Of a stretch of 64,000 nt of DNA, positions 47,228 to 56,386 are shown piece by piece (the first letter of the stretch is position 1; the number at the start of each line of letters is the position of its first letter). The notes beneath the pieces are model-generated. The model was given only the letters and a program-made list of their open reading frames with translations. It was not told where the DNA came from and did not search any database. Source of the stretch: Streptomyces sp. NRRL F-5122 (lineage in GTDB: Bacteria; Actinomycetota; Actinomycetes; Streptomycetales; Streptomycetaceae); assembly GCF_001507435.1 (NCBI RefSeq), contig NZ_LMWH01000117.1, positions 62,001 through 126,000 of the forward strand, in the 5' to 3' direction. A program made the position numbers and the translations under genes.

Positions 47228-50200
47228 GTGGACCTGGACGAAGCCGTGGACGCGGTACGGGAACGGGTGAGCCGATGGGAGCATGGCGGCGACCGGGACG
47301 CCGTGACGGGGCCCGGTGTGCTGGCCCCGGCGGGGCGGATCTGGCGGACCGTCCTGACCGGGCAGGGCGCCACCGTCGAGGCCGTGTACGCACTGGCCGG
47401 GCTGCACTGGGCGCGCACGGTGGCGCTGGGCCAGGACGGCCCCATCGACGACCTTTGGGGTGCGCTCGTGCTGTACGGCGCGGTCGAGGGCGCGGAGTCG
47501 GTCAGGGTGCCCGACGAGGTGCGAGCCCTGCTGTCCCGCAACCCGTCGAACTACGACCTTTCCTTCGTCGGGCCGGAGCATTGGGGGCGCCGGGCGGCCC
47601 ACCTGCTGAGAGAGGTGCAGGTCGACGAGGACCTGGACAAGCTCGACGAGGTGATCGAGCTGTTCAACGGCACGGTCGAGGCATACACGCCGGACCATGA
47701 GTACTGGGCCGGAGACCTGTCGAACCTGAGCCTGGCCCTGCACATGCGGTACTACCGGCGCGGCGACCCGACGGATCTCGACCGGGCGGAGCGGGCAGCG
47801 CGAGACGCGGTGCGCGGCACCGAGCCATGGGACCCCAAACTGCCACTCCGCCTCGACAATCTCAGCGCTGTGCTCCAGTACCGGGCCAGGTTCACGGGTG
47901 ACGCCGTCGCCTGGGCCGAGTCGGTCCGGCTCAGTGCCCGTGCCGTGCGATCGACACCGCCGGAGCACCACTTGCGTGCGATGTTCGAGGAGAGACTCGC
48001 CTCCGCGCGCATCGGGCGCTATGAGCTGACCGGTGACCAGGGTGAACTTGACCAGGGCATCGAGGAGTTGGAGCGCACCGTGGCGCGGACACCCGAGAAC
48101 GACAGGGCCCTCGCCACCCGGAGGAGCCGCCTCGGGGGCGCATACCACTCGCGGTATCTCCTCACCCGGGACCCACGCCCGCTGCACCGAGCCATCGAGT
48201 TGCTGACACAGGGCGCCGACGCCACACCGCTCAGATCGCCCGACCGGGCCGCGTCTCTGGCCGGCCTGAGCAAGGCCCTGCTCAGCCGGTTCGAGGAGAC
48301 CGGTGCCGTCCAGGATCTGGACGACGCTCTCCTTGCGGGAGAGAGAGCCGTGAAGGAGGGCCCGGGCGAAAAGGCGGGGACGGCCGGCCTCGCACGCCGT
48401 GCGGATCATCTGCACACCTTCGGGCGGGCGTTGTTCGCCGCGTCCGAGTACGCTCACGACCGGTCCTTTCTCGACCGGGCCGTCGAAGCGTTCCGTGAGG
48501 CAGCCCGCACCGGGGCGGCGAGCGCAGACCTGCCGGGTCACCCGGGAGCGCCGGCCCACCTCGCAAGTCTCGGCGAAGCACTCATGGCCCGGAATTTCGG
48601 ATTACTCGGGCAGGTCACCCCCTTCGGCCTCACCGACCTGGTCCACGAGACGGCACAGCTCGAGTGGGAGCGCAGGAAGGCGTCAGGGCCGGTGCTGGAT
48701 CCCGCCGAGCTCGAGGACGTCAGGGAGGCGTACGAGTGCCTGCTGCGTGCCGTCGAACAGACCGGCCCGTACCATCCGGACCTCGGCGGCCGTCTCCGCG
48801 GCCTGAGCTCCCTCTCGTACAGTCTCTACCGTCTCCACGGCCGGCGCGGCGACGCCGACCGGGCGCTCGAACTCAGTGAGCGCGCCGTGCGGGTGACTCC
48901 GCCGCGGCATCCGCAGCGGGCCCATGCGGTACTGCTCCTTGCCTTTCTGCTGGCCGAGCTGGGCGGGGCAGCCGAGACCGACCGGGCCCTGTCTCTGTGG
49001 GAAGGGCTCGTCACCGACCCCTCGGTACAACCCTCGTCCCGCGCCTCGGCCGCTGCATACGCGGCGCGGGCACGGTGCCGACGAGGTGCCTGGGCCGCGG
49101 CCGTCGACCTGTACGCCCAGGCACTCGACGTGCTGCCCACGCTGGTCACGCCCGCCCAGGACACGCGTGCACAGGAGGAGTTGCTCACCCTGTGGAGCGG
49201 ACTGGCCGGGGAGGCCGCGAGTTGCGCGATCGCCGCCGGAAACCCGGATCGGGCGGTGGAGCTACTGGAACAGGGGCGAGGCGTCCTGTGGTCCCAGCTA
49301 CTCGACTCACGTACGGAACTGGATGCCCTGCAAGCCGTGGAGGCGGAGCTGGCCGAGCGGCTGACCGTCGTCGAAAGGGAGTTGAACACGTCACCCGAGG
49401 CGGGCGCCTCCGAGCCGTGGTGGGGCCGGATCGCCGACGGGCGCCTGACGCTGGCCGCCGAACGTGAGGACCTCGTCGCCCAGATCAGGACGTTGACCGG
49501 CTTCGAGGACTTCCGGCGTCCGGCAGGCATCGAGGAGCTGCGCCAGGCCGCCGCGGACGGTCCCGTCGTGCTGGTGGTGTCGAGTCAGTGGCGCACCGAC
49601 GCGCTGATCGTCACCACGTCCGCCACCCGGACGGTCCCGCTCGGTGTAGGCCATCCGGAGCTTCTGGCCAGGACGCAGCGCTATCTGACGGCACTCCAGC
49701 GGTACGAGACCGGACCGCGCGACGCCCTGGCCCAGGTCACGCTCAATCTCATCGTCACCCGTACGCTGGAATGGCTGTGGCGGGACATCGTGGAACCTCC
49801 CCTGCGGGCACTGGAGTTGACCACTTCACCACCCGACGGCGCGGGCCTCCCCCGCCTGTGGTGGTGCCCCACCGGCCTGCTGGCGCTGCTGCCCCTGCAT
49901 GCCGCCGGGATCCCGGAATCCGGCGCCGGTACCGCCGTTCAGGCCGGGGAATGCGTCCAGGACCTGGTGACGCCCTCGTACACGCCCACCCTGCGCGCTC
50001 TGCTCGACAGCCGTGCCGCCGCCCGTTCCTCCGCGCCGGGGGACGGAATGCTGGTGGTGGGGCTGCCGTCGACCCCCGGCTACGGTCCCCTGCCTCAGGT
50101 CGAGGACGAACTGGCCGCACTGCGAGCGGCGTTCCCCACATCGACAGTGCTCCGTGGCGAACGCGCGACCCGCCAGGCCGTACGGGAAGGGCTGCGCACA

Positions 50201-50626
50201 CACCGCTGGGCACATCTGAGCTGCCACGGCGGCCAGGACCTGACACGGCCCTCGCAGGGGGGCGTGGTGCTGCACGACGCGGTGCTGACCGTGGCCGACC
50301 TGCGGTCCGACCACTTCGCCCAAGGCGATTTCGTCTTCCTCTCCGCATGCCAGACAGCCCTCGGCGGAGCCGGGGCCCCCGATGAGGCCATGGCCGTCAC
50401 CAGCGCCCTCCAGTACACCGGGTGGCGGCAGGTCGTCGGCACGCTGTGGTCCGTCGGCGCCACCACGGCCGCCGAGGTGACCGCCGGCCTCTACGACGCG
50501 CTCGCCTCCGGCGGCACCTTGGACACCGGCGAAGCGGCGCAGGCCCTGTACGAAGCGGTCCGGGAATTGAGGAGGGCCGGCCACCCGCCCCGTGTCTGGG
50601 CACCGTTCGTGCATTCGGGGATCTGA
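47228..50626 (+). CDS. TPR-CHAT domain protein (caspase-like protease)
   Basis: 1132 residues from GTG 47228 (open to 47144; the shorter start leaves room for a divergent promoter). Residues about 150-760 are TPR-like helical repeats, recognisable as DLDRAERAARDAV, GELDQGIEELERTV, DDALLAGERAV, DADRALELSERAV, AWAAAVDLYAQALDVL. The CHAT peptidase domain is C-terminal (about 860-1132): LWWCPTGLLALLPLHAAGI, WAHLSCHGGQDLT with His about 1000, and FVFLSACQTALGG with Cys about 1041, the catalytic dyad. CHAT proteases act in cell death and phage defence, usually triggered through TPR or other sensors. A TPR gene follows after 30 bp. Confidence 0.88.
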   Translation: MDLDEAVDAVRERVSRWEHGGDRDAVTGPGVLAPAGRIWRTVLTGQGATVEAVYALAGLHWARTVALGQDGPIDDLWGALVLYGAVEGAESVRVPDEVRALLSRNPSNYDLSFVGPEHWGRRAAHLLREVQVDEDLDKLDEVIELFNGTVEAYTPDHEYWAGDLSNLSLALHMRYYRRGDPTDLDRAERAARDAVRGTEPWDPKLPLRLDNLSAVLQYRARFTGDAVAWAESVRLSARAVRSTPPEHHLRAMFEERLASARIGRYELTGDQGELDQGIEELERTVARTPENDRALATRRSRLGGAYHSRYLLTRDPRPLHRAIELLTQGADATPLRSPDRAASLAGLSKALLSRFEETGAVQDLDDALLAGERAVKEGPGEKAGTAGLARRADHLHTFGRALFAASEYAHDRSFLDRAVEAFREAARTGAASADLPGHPGAPAHLASLGEALMARNFGLLGQVTPFGLTDLVHETAQLEWERRKASGPVLDPAELEDVREAYECLLRAVEQTGPYHPDLGGRLRGLSSLSYSLYRLHGRRGDADRALELSERAVRVTPPRHPQRAHAVLLLAFLLAELGGAAETDRALSLWEGLVTDPSVQPSSRASAAAYAARARCRRGAWAAAVDLYAQALDVLPTLVTPAQDTRAQEELLTLWSGLAGEAASCAIAAGNPDRAVELLEQGRGVLWSQLLDSRTELDALQAVEAELAERLTVVERELNTSPEAGASEPWWGRIADGRLTLAAEREDLVAQIRTLTGFEDFRRPAGIEELRQAAADGPVVLVVSSQWRTDALIVTTSATRTVPLGVGHPELLARTQRYLTALQRYETGPRDALAQVTLNLIVTRTLEWLWRDIVEPPLRALELTTSPPDGAGLPRLWWCPTGLLALLPLHAAGIPESGAGTAVQAGECVQDLVTPSYTPTLRALLDSRAAARSSAPGDGMLVVGLPSTPGYGPLPQVEDELAALRAAFPTSTVLRGERATRQAVREGLRTHRWAHLSCHGGQDLTRPSQGGVVLHDAVLTVADLRSDHFAQGDFVFLSACQTALGGAGAPDEAMAVTSALQYTGWRQVVGTLWSVGATTAAEVTAGLYDALASGGTLDTGEAAQALYEAVRELRRAGHPPRVWAPFVHSGI

Positions 50627-50656
50627 TCCGCCACCGCGACGAGAGGAACATCAACC

Positions 50657-51445
50657 ATGCACCCGGAACACCGAGGCACGGCACAGCCCAGGGAGGACTA
50701 CGTACCACCGGACGGGGATCCGCACGGCGAGCACACCCCGGATCTGCCACCCGAGACCGCCGAACGACAGGAACTCGCCCAGCAGTTGTTCGACCGCGAG
50801 CTGTACGAGGCGGCGGAGCCGGTGATGCGGGATCTGCTCACCGACTACGAACGCCTCCTCGGCCCCGGTCACCCGATGACGGTCGAGCTGTACGACGCGC
50901 TGGGACACGCCCTTTATCAGCGTGGGCTGCTGCCCGAAGCGGAGGCCATGCACCGCGAAGCCTACGAACGCTCGGCACGCCTCTTCGGGGCCGACGCCCC
51001 GGACACGCTCGCCTACGCGCACAATCTCGGGGCGGCGCTGGTGATGGGCGATGAGTGGGAAGAAGGGCTCGCCCTCATCGGACGGACGCTGGAAGGCCGC
51101 GACGCAATTCTGGGCCCCGGCCACCCCGACTCCCTGGACACTGCCTCGCTGCTGGGCTCCGTGCTGTTCAAGGCGGGCGACCAGCAAAGGGGTTACGAGC
51201 TGCTCAACCGCGCGTACACCGGCTACCAGCAGGCCCTGGGCCCGGACGACCTCCAGACACTCGCCGTGGGCGGCAACCTGGTGGCCGCACTGCACACCCT
51301 GGGACAGCGGCACGAGGCCGGACTGCTGCTCGTCGACATCCTCCGGCACTACGTGCGCACCCTCGGCCTCGATCACCAACTGACGCTGGAGACCCAGCAG
51401 CGCCTGAGGAGAATGGGCTGGAACGTCAACATCAACATCACCTGA
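50657..51445 (+). CDS. Tetratricopeptide repeat protein (NPHP3/kinesin-light-chain type repeats)
   Basis: 262 residues. Residues about 40-255 form five TPR units with the 42-residue spacing of the Kinesin-light-chain type: LFDRELYEAAEPVMRDLL, ALGHALYQRGLLPEAEAMHREAYE, NLGAALVMGDEWEEGLALIGRTLE, LLGSVLFKAGDQQRGYELLNRA, NLVAALHTLGQRHEAGLLLVDIL, each followed by a LGPGHP-like turn. GAGAGG precedes the ATG. It lies 30 bp after the CHAT gene, in the same direction. It may be a sensor, substrate or regulator of the protease. Confidence 0.85.
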   Translation: MHPEHRGTAQPREDYVPPDGDPHGEHTPDLPPETAERQELAQQLFDRELYEAAEPVMRDLLTDYERLLGPGHPMTVELYDALGHALYQRGLLPEAEAMHREAYERSARLFGADAPDTLAYAHNLGAALVMGDEWEEGLALIGRTLEGRDAILGPGHPDSLDTASLLGSVLFKAGDQQRGYELLNRAYTGYQQALGPDDLQTLAVGGNLVAALHTLGQRHEAGLLLVDILRHYVRTLGLDHQLTLETQQRLRRMGWNVNINIT

Positions 51446-51570
51446 GACGGGCGAGGGGAACGGCCTTACGACTCGGTCCGCGATAGCTCAGGTCGTCGCT
51501 GAGCAGGACGGCCGCTCAGGAGGTGCAATTCGGTGGCGACGGTTCGCGGGCTACTGCTTGGATCTCCACT

Positions 51571-52413
51571 GTGACTGCTGTGGATCTTGATGATCGGCGT
51601 GGGGTGTTGAACAGCCTTGAGCACTACTACGACTCGGTACCCCGTTCTTCGGCCCGCGTCGAGGACTTCGGGCCGCTGACCCTGTTCGTCCGCGACGGAG
51701 ACGGATTTCCCTTCTACGCGCGCCCGTCCGTGGGGTGGTCCGGTGCAGTGAGCGCTGCGGAGGTTGCAAGTGTGCGCGAGCGGCAGCGGGCACTGGACCT
51801 CCCGGAGAGCTTCGAATGGGTCGCTGAGACCACTCCTGGGCTGCGGACGGCTGTCGAGCAGACGGGCCTCGTTGTGCATGAGCACCCTTTGATGGTGCTG
51901 AGCCCGCACGCGCTCATCCCGGCTTTGCCGGAGCGGGCCGATGGGGTTGTTGTCCGCTCCCTCGGACCTGATGATCCCACTCTGCCAAGTGCCCTGGCCC
52001 TGCTCTACCTGGCCTTCGGCGAACCGGGCACACGGGTTGGAGTGGCTGGCGTGACGGAACTGGACGAGGCCGTTGACAGCCGGGCCGCTGATGGATCGGT
52101 AGAACGCATGGCGTCCCGCATACGTGCCGGCCTGACCGGCGTTGCCGCAGCGGTCGTGGACGGAAGAGCCCTATGCGCCGGTCGGCACCAACCCGTCGGA
52201 ACGGTCAGTGAGATTGTCGGGATGGGGACCTTGCCAACCGCGCGCCGACGCGGCCTCGCGCTCGCGGTCACCGCGTCTTTGGTGGCCGATGCACGCTCTC
52301 GCGGAGTCGGGACCGTGTTCTTGTCCGCGAGCGACGACGATGTCGCTCGGATCTACTCCCGGCTCGGCTTTGACCGGGTGGGCACCGCCCTGATAGCCGA
52401 GCCCGCCGAATAG
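51571..52413 (+). CDS. GNAT-family N-acetyltransferase
   Basis: 280 residues from GTG 51571. N-terminal about 120 residues are a helper domain (LNSLEHYYDSVPRSSARVED); the GNAT fold occupies about 135-275 with acetyl-CoA loop GMGTLPTARRRGLALAVTASL (R-x-x-G-x-A form) and the closing VFLSASDDDVARIYSRLGFDRVGTALI, the typical last strand and Tyr. The substrate is unknown. It follows the TPR gene by 125 bp but has its own upstream region; membership in the CHAT locus is uncertain. Confidence 0.85.
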   Translation: MTAVDLDDRRGVLNSLEHYYDSVPRSSARVEDFGPLTLFVRDGDGFPFYARPSVGWSGAVSAAEVASVRERQRALDLPESFEWVAETTPGLRTAVEQTGLVVHEHPLMVLSPHALIPALPERADGVVVRSLGPDDPTLPSALALLYLAFGEPGTRVGVAGVTELDEAVDSRAADGSVERMASRIRAGLTGVAAAVVDGRALCAGRHQPVGTVSEIVGMGTLPTARRRGLALAVTASLVADARSRGVGTVFLSASDDDVARIYSRLGFDRVGTALIAEPAE

Positions 52414-52471
52414 CCATCTGCAGCCGAGCAACGACCGTGACGCGGAGGGTTAGGCCGAGTGTGACGTCAGC

Positions 52472-53429
52472 TTGGCCCCGTGGGGCCTTGTCCCATTCTG
52501 CCTTCTGCGGCGTCTCCCGTGCACATCTCGGGATTTGATCGAAGAGTTGGCGGACCCGTGGCTGGCTCGGTGTGAGTCGTTGCTCGACGAGAGGCGTGGT
52601 GGTGCGCGGCAGCGAGCAGCCGGAGCCGGGCCGAAGTACGACCTGGTCTTCACCGACCGGGTGCTGGTCACCCTGGTGTACCTGCGCACCGGGCTTCCGC
52701 ACGCCGCACTGGCCGAGTTGTACGGCACGGCCCGCTCCACGGTCTCCCGCGCCATCGGCGAGATCCGCCCGCTGCCGGCGGCGCACGGCCTCGCGGTCCC
52801 CGACCGCCCCCAGGTGCGGCTGCGTACCCTGGCGGACGTGTTCGCCTACGCGGAAACCGAGGGGATCACCCTGCGGATCGACGGAGCAGAGACCCAGGTC
52901 CACAGGTCCAGGACCAACCGTCCCGGACGGCGGGCCTACGTCTCCGGCAAGAAGAAGCAGAACACCATCAAGACCACCACCATCAGCGACGGGCAGGGCC
53001 GTCTGCTGTGGTCGGGCGCGGACCGGCCGGGTCGCATGCACGACCAGACCGCGATGCGCACCGAGGGCATCGCCGACCAGTTCCGGACCCGTACGGGCCG
53101 AGGTCGACGAGGGCTACCGGGGCCTGGCCAACGAGTTCCCCACCGAGGTCAGCGCCCCGCCGAGGAAGCCGAAGGACGACGCCCCGCTCGGCGAGCAATA
53201 CGCCTGGCGGGAGATGCGCCGCCGACAGTCCTCAGATCGGATCTGCGTCGAGCACACCAACGCCGAACTGCGACAGTGGCGCCCGCTCCAGCGCGATACC
53301 GGCCCACGAGATGACTATGCCGAGACCCACCTGGCGATCGCTTCGCTGGTCTCGAACCGCTCCGCCCGCCGGGTGACCCGTCGCAAGGCGAGCGTCGAAC
53401 TGGTACTCGCCCGACAGGCCGCCTGCTGA
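52472..53429 (+). pseudogene. IS5-type (DDE_Tnp_4/HARBI1-like) transposase, frameshifted
   Basis: Frame 1: SRDLIEELADPWLARCESLL, PKYDLVFTDRVLVTLVYLRTG, YGTARSTVSRAIGEIRPLP (HTH), RIDGAETQVHRSR (first DDE Asp), KKKQNTIKTTTISDGQGR and WSGADRPGRMHDQTA (second Asp). At about 53090 one nucleotide is off and the frame changes; the rest reads VRAEVDEGYRGLANEFP, RICVEHTNAELRQWRPLQR (catalytic Glu) to ELVLARQAAC. All catalytic residues survive, so only the frameshift inactivates it; no slippery sequence is visible. Terminal inverted repeats were not recognised. Confidence 0.8.
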
Positions 53430-53493
53430 TCACTCGCAGCCGGACCGCCAGACCAGCACGTCCCGACCTCAACCGCGGACCGAGTCGTTGCCT

Positions 53494-54329
53494 TGACTCT
53501 GTCGGGGATCTTGGAATTTGCCGGTGCGCCAGCATGATCAGCAGGCTTGCTCGGACCTGTTTCGAAGATCAATGCAGTTGTCGAGGTGCCCGTTGTCGCT
53601 CTGCCCCCGTTCCGGTGAGCAGGTCCCGTCTCTGACCGCGCAGATCGCGCGGGCGAGCAACCCGGGTGGTACGACAGCGATGTGGGTGAGCAGATCACCC
53701 TCAGCGTGCCCCTGCCGGGCAACCCCGCCCGCCAGCACCACAGGATCGAAGGCTTCGACCGGGACGACTTCCACATCGACTTCGATCGCCCGCAGGTCAC
53801 CTGCCCCCGAGGCAAGGTCGGCCAGGGATGGCACGGGCCCTACCCGACTTCGTCGCCCACCGCGGCACCCCTGATCGTGGCGCGGTTCACCAAGAGCCGG
53901 TGTCAGCCGTGTCCGGACCGCCCTTGATGCACCACCTCTCGCGAGAGCGCCCGCAACGTGGGCTTTCCCCCGCGAGAACTCCGCGACCTGCAAGTCCGCG
54001 TCCGCAGCGAGCAGCAGACACCCAAGTGGAAGTTCCACTACGCGGTCCGTTCCGGAGTGAAGGCCACCATCAACGAGTTCGCCCACGGACACGGGCATGC
54101 GCCACTACCGCTACCGCGGACAGCCGAAAGCCCACCTGCAACACGCACTCACGGCCGTCGCCGTGAACATCGAACGCCTCAGCAGCCGGTCAGTGACCGA
54201 GGGATCCTCCTCACCGAGACTGCCGACTGCCTTCCAGACCTTCCTGGATCAGAACGACATCCCCCCGGCCGAAGTCCTGACGAACCCCCGGTACTTGAAC
54301 CCGACCATCCAAGATCCCCGACAGAGTCA
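53494..54329. mobile_element. Internally deleted IS1182-family element with both terminal inverted repeats
   Basis: A 22-bp perfect inverted repeat bounds the element: left 53494-53515 (TGACTCTGTCGGGGATC...), right 54308-54329. Between them lies only the C-terminal half of an IS1182-type transposase, in pieces. Total 836 bp, against about 1.6-1.8 kb expected. The right end lies 3 bp from the stop codon of the TPR gene at 54333. Confidence 0.75.
53682..54327 (+). pseudogene. IS1182-family transposase, C-terminal remnant
   Basis: Successive frames read [59 protein letters not shown], then GFPPRELRDLQVRVRSEQQT, VRSGVKATINEFAHGHG and, in a third frame, MRHYRYRGQPKAHLQHALTA, VAVNIERLS, PTAFQTFLDQND. 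These are consecutive blocks of IS1182 transposases. At least two frameshifts, and the N-terminal half is missing. Confidence 0.8.
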
Positions 54330-54332
54330 GGC

Positions 54333-55052
54333 TTAGCCAAGGAACCCTGCGGGCACCTGCGACCGGAGCTGAGGGTCGATTGCGACCGCCCGAGCGAAGG
54401 CCTCCTTGGCATCTTTTTTCGAGCCCTTTTTCGCCATAATCTCCCCCATAAGGAAATAGGCGGTAGACGCCTTCGGGTTGGAAGCAACCGCCCGCTTCAA
54501 CAGCGTAAGGGCTCGGTCAGGGTTACTGGCTTGGAGCAGGACTGCTTCGTTGAAGAGGGCCGGTCCGAATCTGGGATCAGTCTTCAGAGCCTTCTCGTAT
54601 GCCGTGCGGGCACTGGTCGGTTTATTGCTTTGCTGCGCGATGACACCCAGGTTGTACCAGGCATACTTGTTGCCGGGATCCGACTTCAGTACTTGCTTGA
54701 AGGTGTTGCTGGCTCCAGCAACGTCGTTGCGGTTCATCTGATCGACCCCGCGCCCCACGAGCTTGGCGACGTCGTTGGAGGACTGGCCCTCGCTGGCGGA
54801 GGTCAGCTTAGGTGAAGCCGAAGGTGCTCCGTTGAATCCAGCCTTCTCATCCCACAGCACGGGCCGCAGCATGGGGCCTTCATTCTGAATCCCAACCGGC
54901 AATACCTTCGCATATCCACCAGGGACTGCCTGCGGAACCGACTCAGCGAATGCCGTTCCGGCCGGGAACATACTCAGAACTGCCGTAAGCACACTGATCG
55001 AGGTCAGGTTGAGGGACTGAACACGAGAGCTTTGAAACGATGATCCGTTCAC
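54333..55052 (-). CDS. Secreted tetratricopeptide repeat protein
   Basis: 239 residues from GTG 55052 (AAAGG 9 nt upstream). Signal peptide: SRVQSLNLTSISVLTAVLS followed by PAGTAFAES, probable cleavage after AFA. Residues about 120-235 hold three to four TPR units (VDQMNRNDVAGASNTFKQVL, AWYNLGVIAQQSNKPTSARTAYEKAL, LFNEAVLLQASNPDRALTLLKRAV, FLMGEIMAKKGSKKDAKEAFARAV). Lys- and Asn-rich codon use differs from neighbours, suggesting transfer. The stop lies 3 bp from the end of the IS1182 remnant, so the original C-terminus may have been altered. Confidence 0.78.
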   Translation of the reverse strand: MNGSSFQSSRVQSLNLTSISVLTAVLSMFPAGTAFAESVPQAVPGGYAKVLPVGIQNEGPMLRPVLWDEKAGFNGAPSASPKLTSASEGQSSNDVAKLVGRGVDQMNRNDVAGASNTFKQVLKSDPGNKYAWYNLGVIAQQSNKPTSARTAYEKALKTDPRFGPALFNEAVLLQASNPDRALTLLKRAVASNPKASTAYFLMGEIMAKKGSKKDAKEAFARAVAIDPQLRSQVPAGFLG

Positions 55053-55294
55053 AGAGAAGGCCTTTCCGGTGAAGGGCGGCCACGCCCGACCTAGCGGGCA
55101 CACTGCCCAGTTGGTTGTCACACCCCTTCTATAGGCACACACGTCATGCTCATCGACTAACAAACGGCAACTCCGCAGAGAGCACCCGGTCGGCGGATAA
55201 GTCCTCAGCGCAGGGGATTGTCTCATCGACAACGAGATCTGTTGATCATGGAAGCGATGTGAGATGACGGAGACCGTCGTAAAACCCGAGGGCC

Positions 55295-55534
55295 GTGGAC
55301 GGGAGGCTGACAGCTACGGCGTCGGGAAAAAGCCGAACAGGACAACCGAAAGCGACGCACGGCTTCGCCAGCTTCCTCCGCCAGGACCTCGACGCCGTCA
55401 CCGTCGGCCCCACCCTCCCGTGGAGTTCTGACGTCTCCGAAGGACACGTGAACCGGGTGAAAACGCCTAAACGAGCGATGTATGGTCGGCCCTCGTTCGA
55501 ACGCTTACGAACCCGCATCCTCACCCAGCAATGA
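55295..55534 (+). pseudogene. ISL3-family transposase, C-terminal remnant
   Basis: Reads GFASFLRQDLDAVTVGPTLP, WSSDVSEGHVNRVKTPKRAM and YGRPSFERLRTRIL, matching the ISL3 ending (LRQD..AV..GL.L.WSSG..EG.VNR.K..KR.MYGR..F.LLR.R.L). The rest of the element is absent. It overlaps the end of the GHKL gene by 30 bp. Confidence 0.7.
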
Positions 55535-56164
55535 GCTTCCGGTACTGCTGCGGTCATCCACTTGAACTTCCAGATGCGGCCACATCACGGCCAGACGCTT
55601 CAGCTGGTCCTCCGTCGGCACCCCCAGCGAACGCAGTGTGTCGCTCGGTCTGAAGTGGACGAGTGTTCCGGTGGTGCCGTCGGGCTCGACAGGCTCCAGG
55701 CCAGTAGCCGGGATGCCCCGCTCGTAGCGTTGGGTCCAGGCCCCATTGAGCCGGCGGTTGGTATGGACGAGCCATTCACTGAGCACAGCAACCACAGACA
55801 TGCCCCGGCGCGGATGACCGTCCTGAAGAAGTTCCGCTTCCGGAAAGTCGAAGAACCGAAGATCCTTTGATGCCATGACCGGCTTCTTGACGATCTGGCC
55901 GCACTCGTCTGTACGGGTATCAGTGCCCCGCCCGTCATCCGCCACGGACAAGGAGCCATCCGGATAGAGGGTGACGAGGCAGCGTCCACCACCCCTGCTG
56001 GATGCTTCGTCGGCGGCATACGCAAGCACCTCAAGCAGAAGATGCCACGGGCCGCCTGGCGCGAACTTCTCCGGAGCTTGTCGGATAGATGCCAGATGGT
56101 CCAGATCGATGACGCTGGACCAATCGTGCGTGGTGTTGGCCCAGGAATTGCTAGAGACCTCCAT
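55505..56164 (-). CDS. Stand-alone GHKL (gyrase B-like) ATPase-fold protein
   Basis: 219 residues. The GHKL ATP-binding fold is present: RQAPEKFAPGGPWHLLLEVLAYAADEAS (in pieces; the N-box helix, with LLLEVLAYAADEA in place of the gyrase LVxExVDNxxDE), GSLSVADDGRGTDTR (G1 box) and, later, GTTGTLVHFRPSDTLRS (GTxVxF with the PD..F motif as in GyrB). RRGMSVVAVLSEWLVHTNRR matches the GyrB G-x-G-x-x-V-x-A-L segment, but the glycines are partly replaced and N-box Asn is not evident. No transducer or toprim domain follows. Catalytic competence is doubtful. Confidence 0.7.
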   Translation of the reverse strand: MEVSSNSWANTTHDWSSVIDLDHLASIRQAPEKFAPGGPWHLLLEVLAYAADEASSRGGGRCLVTLYPDGSLSVADDGRGTDTRTDECGQIVKKPVMASKDLRFFDFPEAELLQDGHPRRGMSVVAVLSEWLVHTNRRLNGAWTQRYERGIPATGLEPVEPDGTTGTLVHFRPSDTLRSLGVPTEDQLKRLAVMWPHLEVQVDDRSSTGSSLLGEDAGS

Positions 56165-56386
56165 CAGGCAAGTATCCAGTCAGCTCGTGCCGGCCTCGCA
56201 GGCAGCCCCACCAAGAGCGGCCGCTCACGAAACTGCGGCCACGGCCATTTTCGCCCTTCGACACCGAATGGTTCACCGTCCCAATAGCACCTCCATCTCA
56301 CCACGGATCGAACGTCGCCATGGTGGAGGTGTCCGTCCAGGATTGCGGTGGTCGGCGCCTCGTCGTCGTAAGGGCGACAAAGGCCC

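Noticed and set aside
52472..53429. Programmed frameshifting of the IS5-type transposase
   Set aside because: No slippery run such as A6-A7 or CCCCT lies at the switch near 53090; mutation is simpler.
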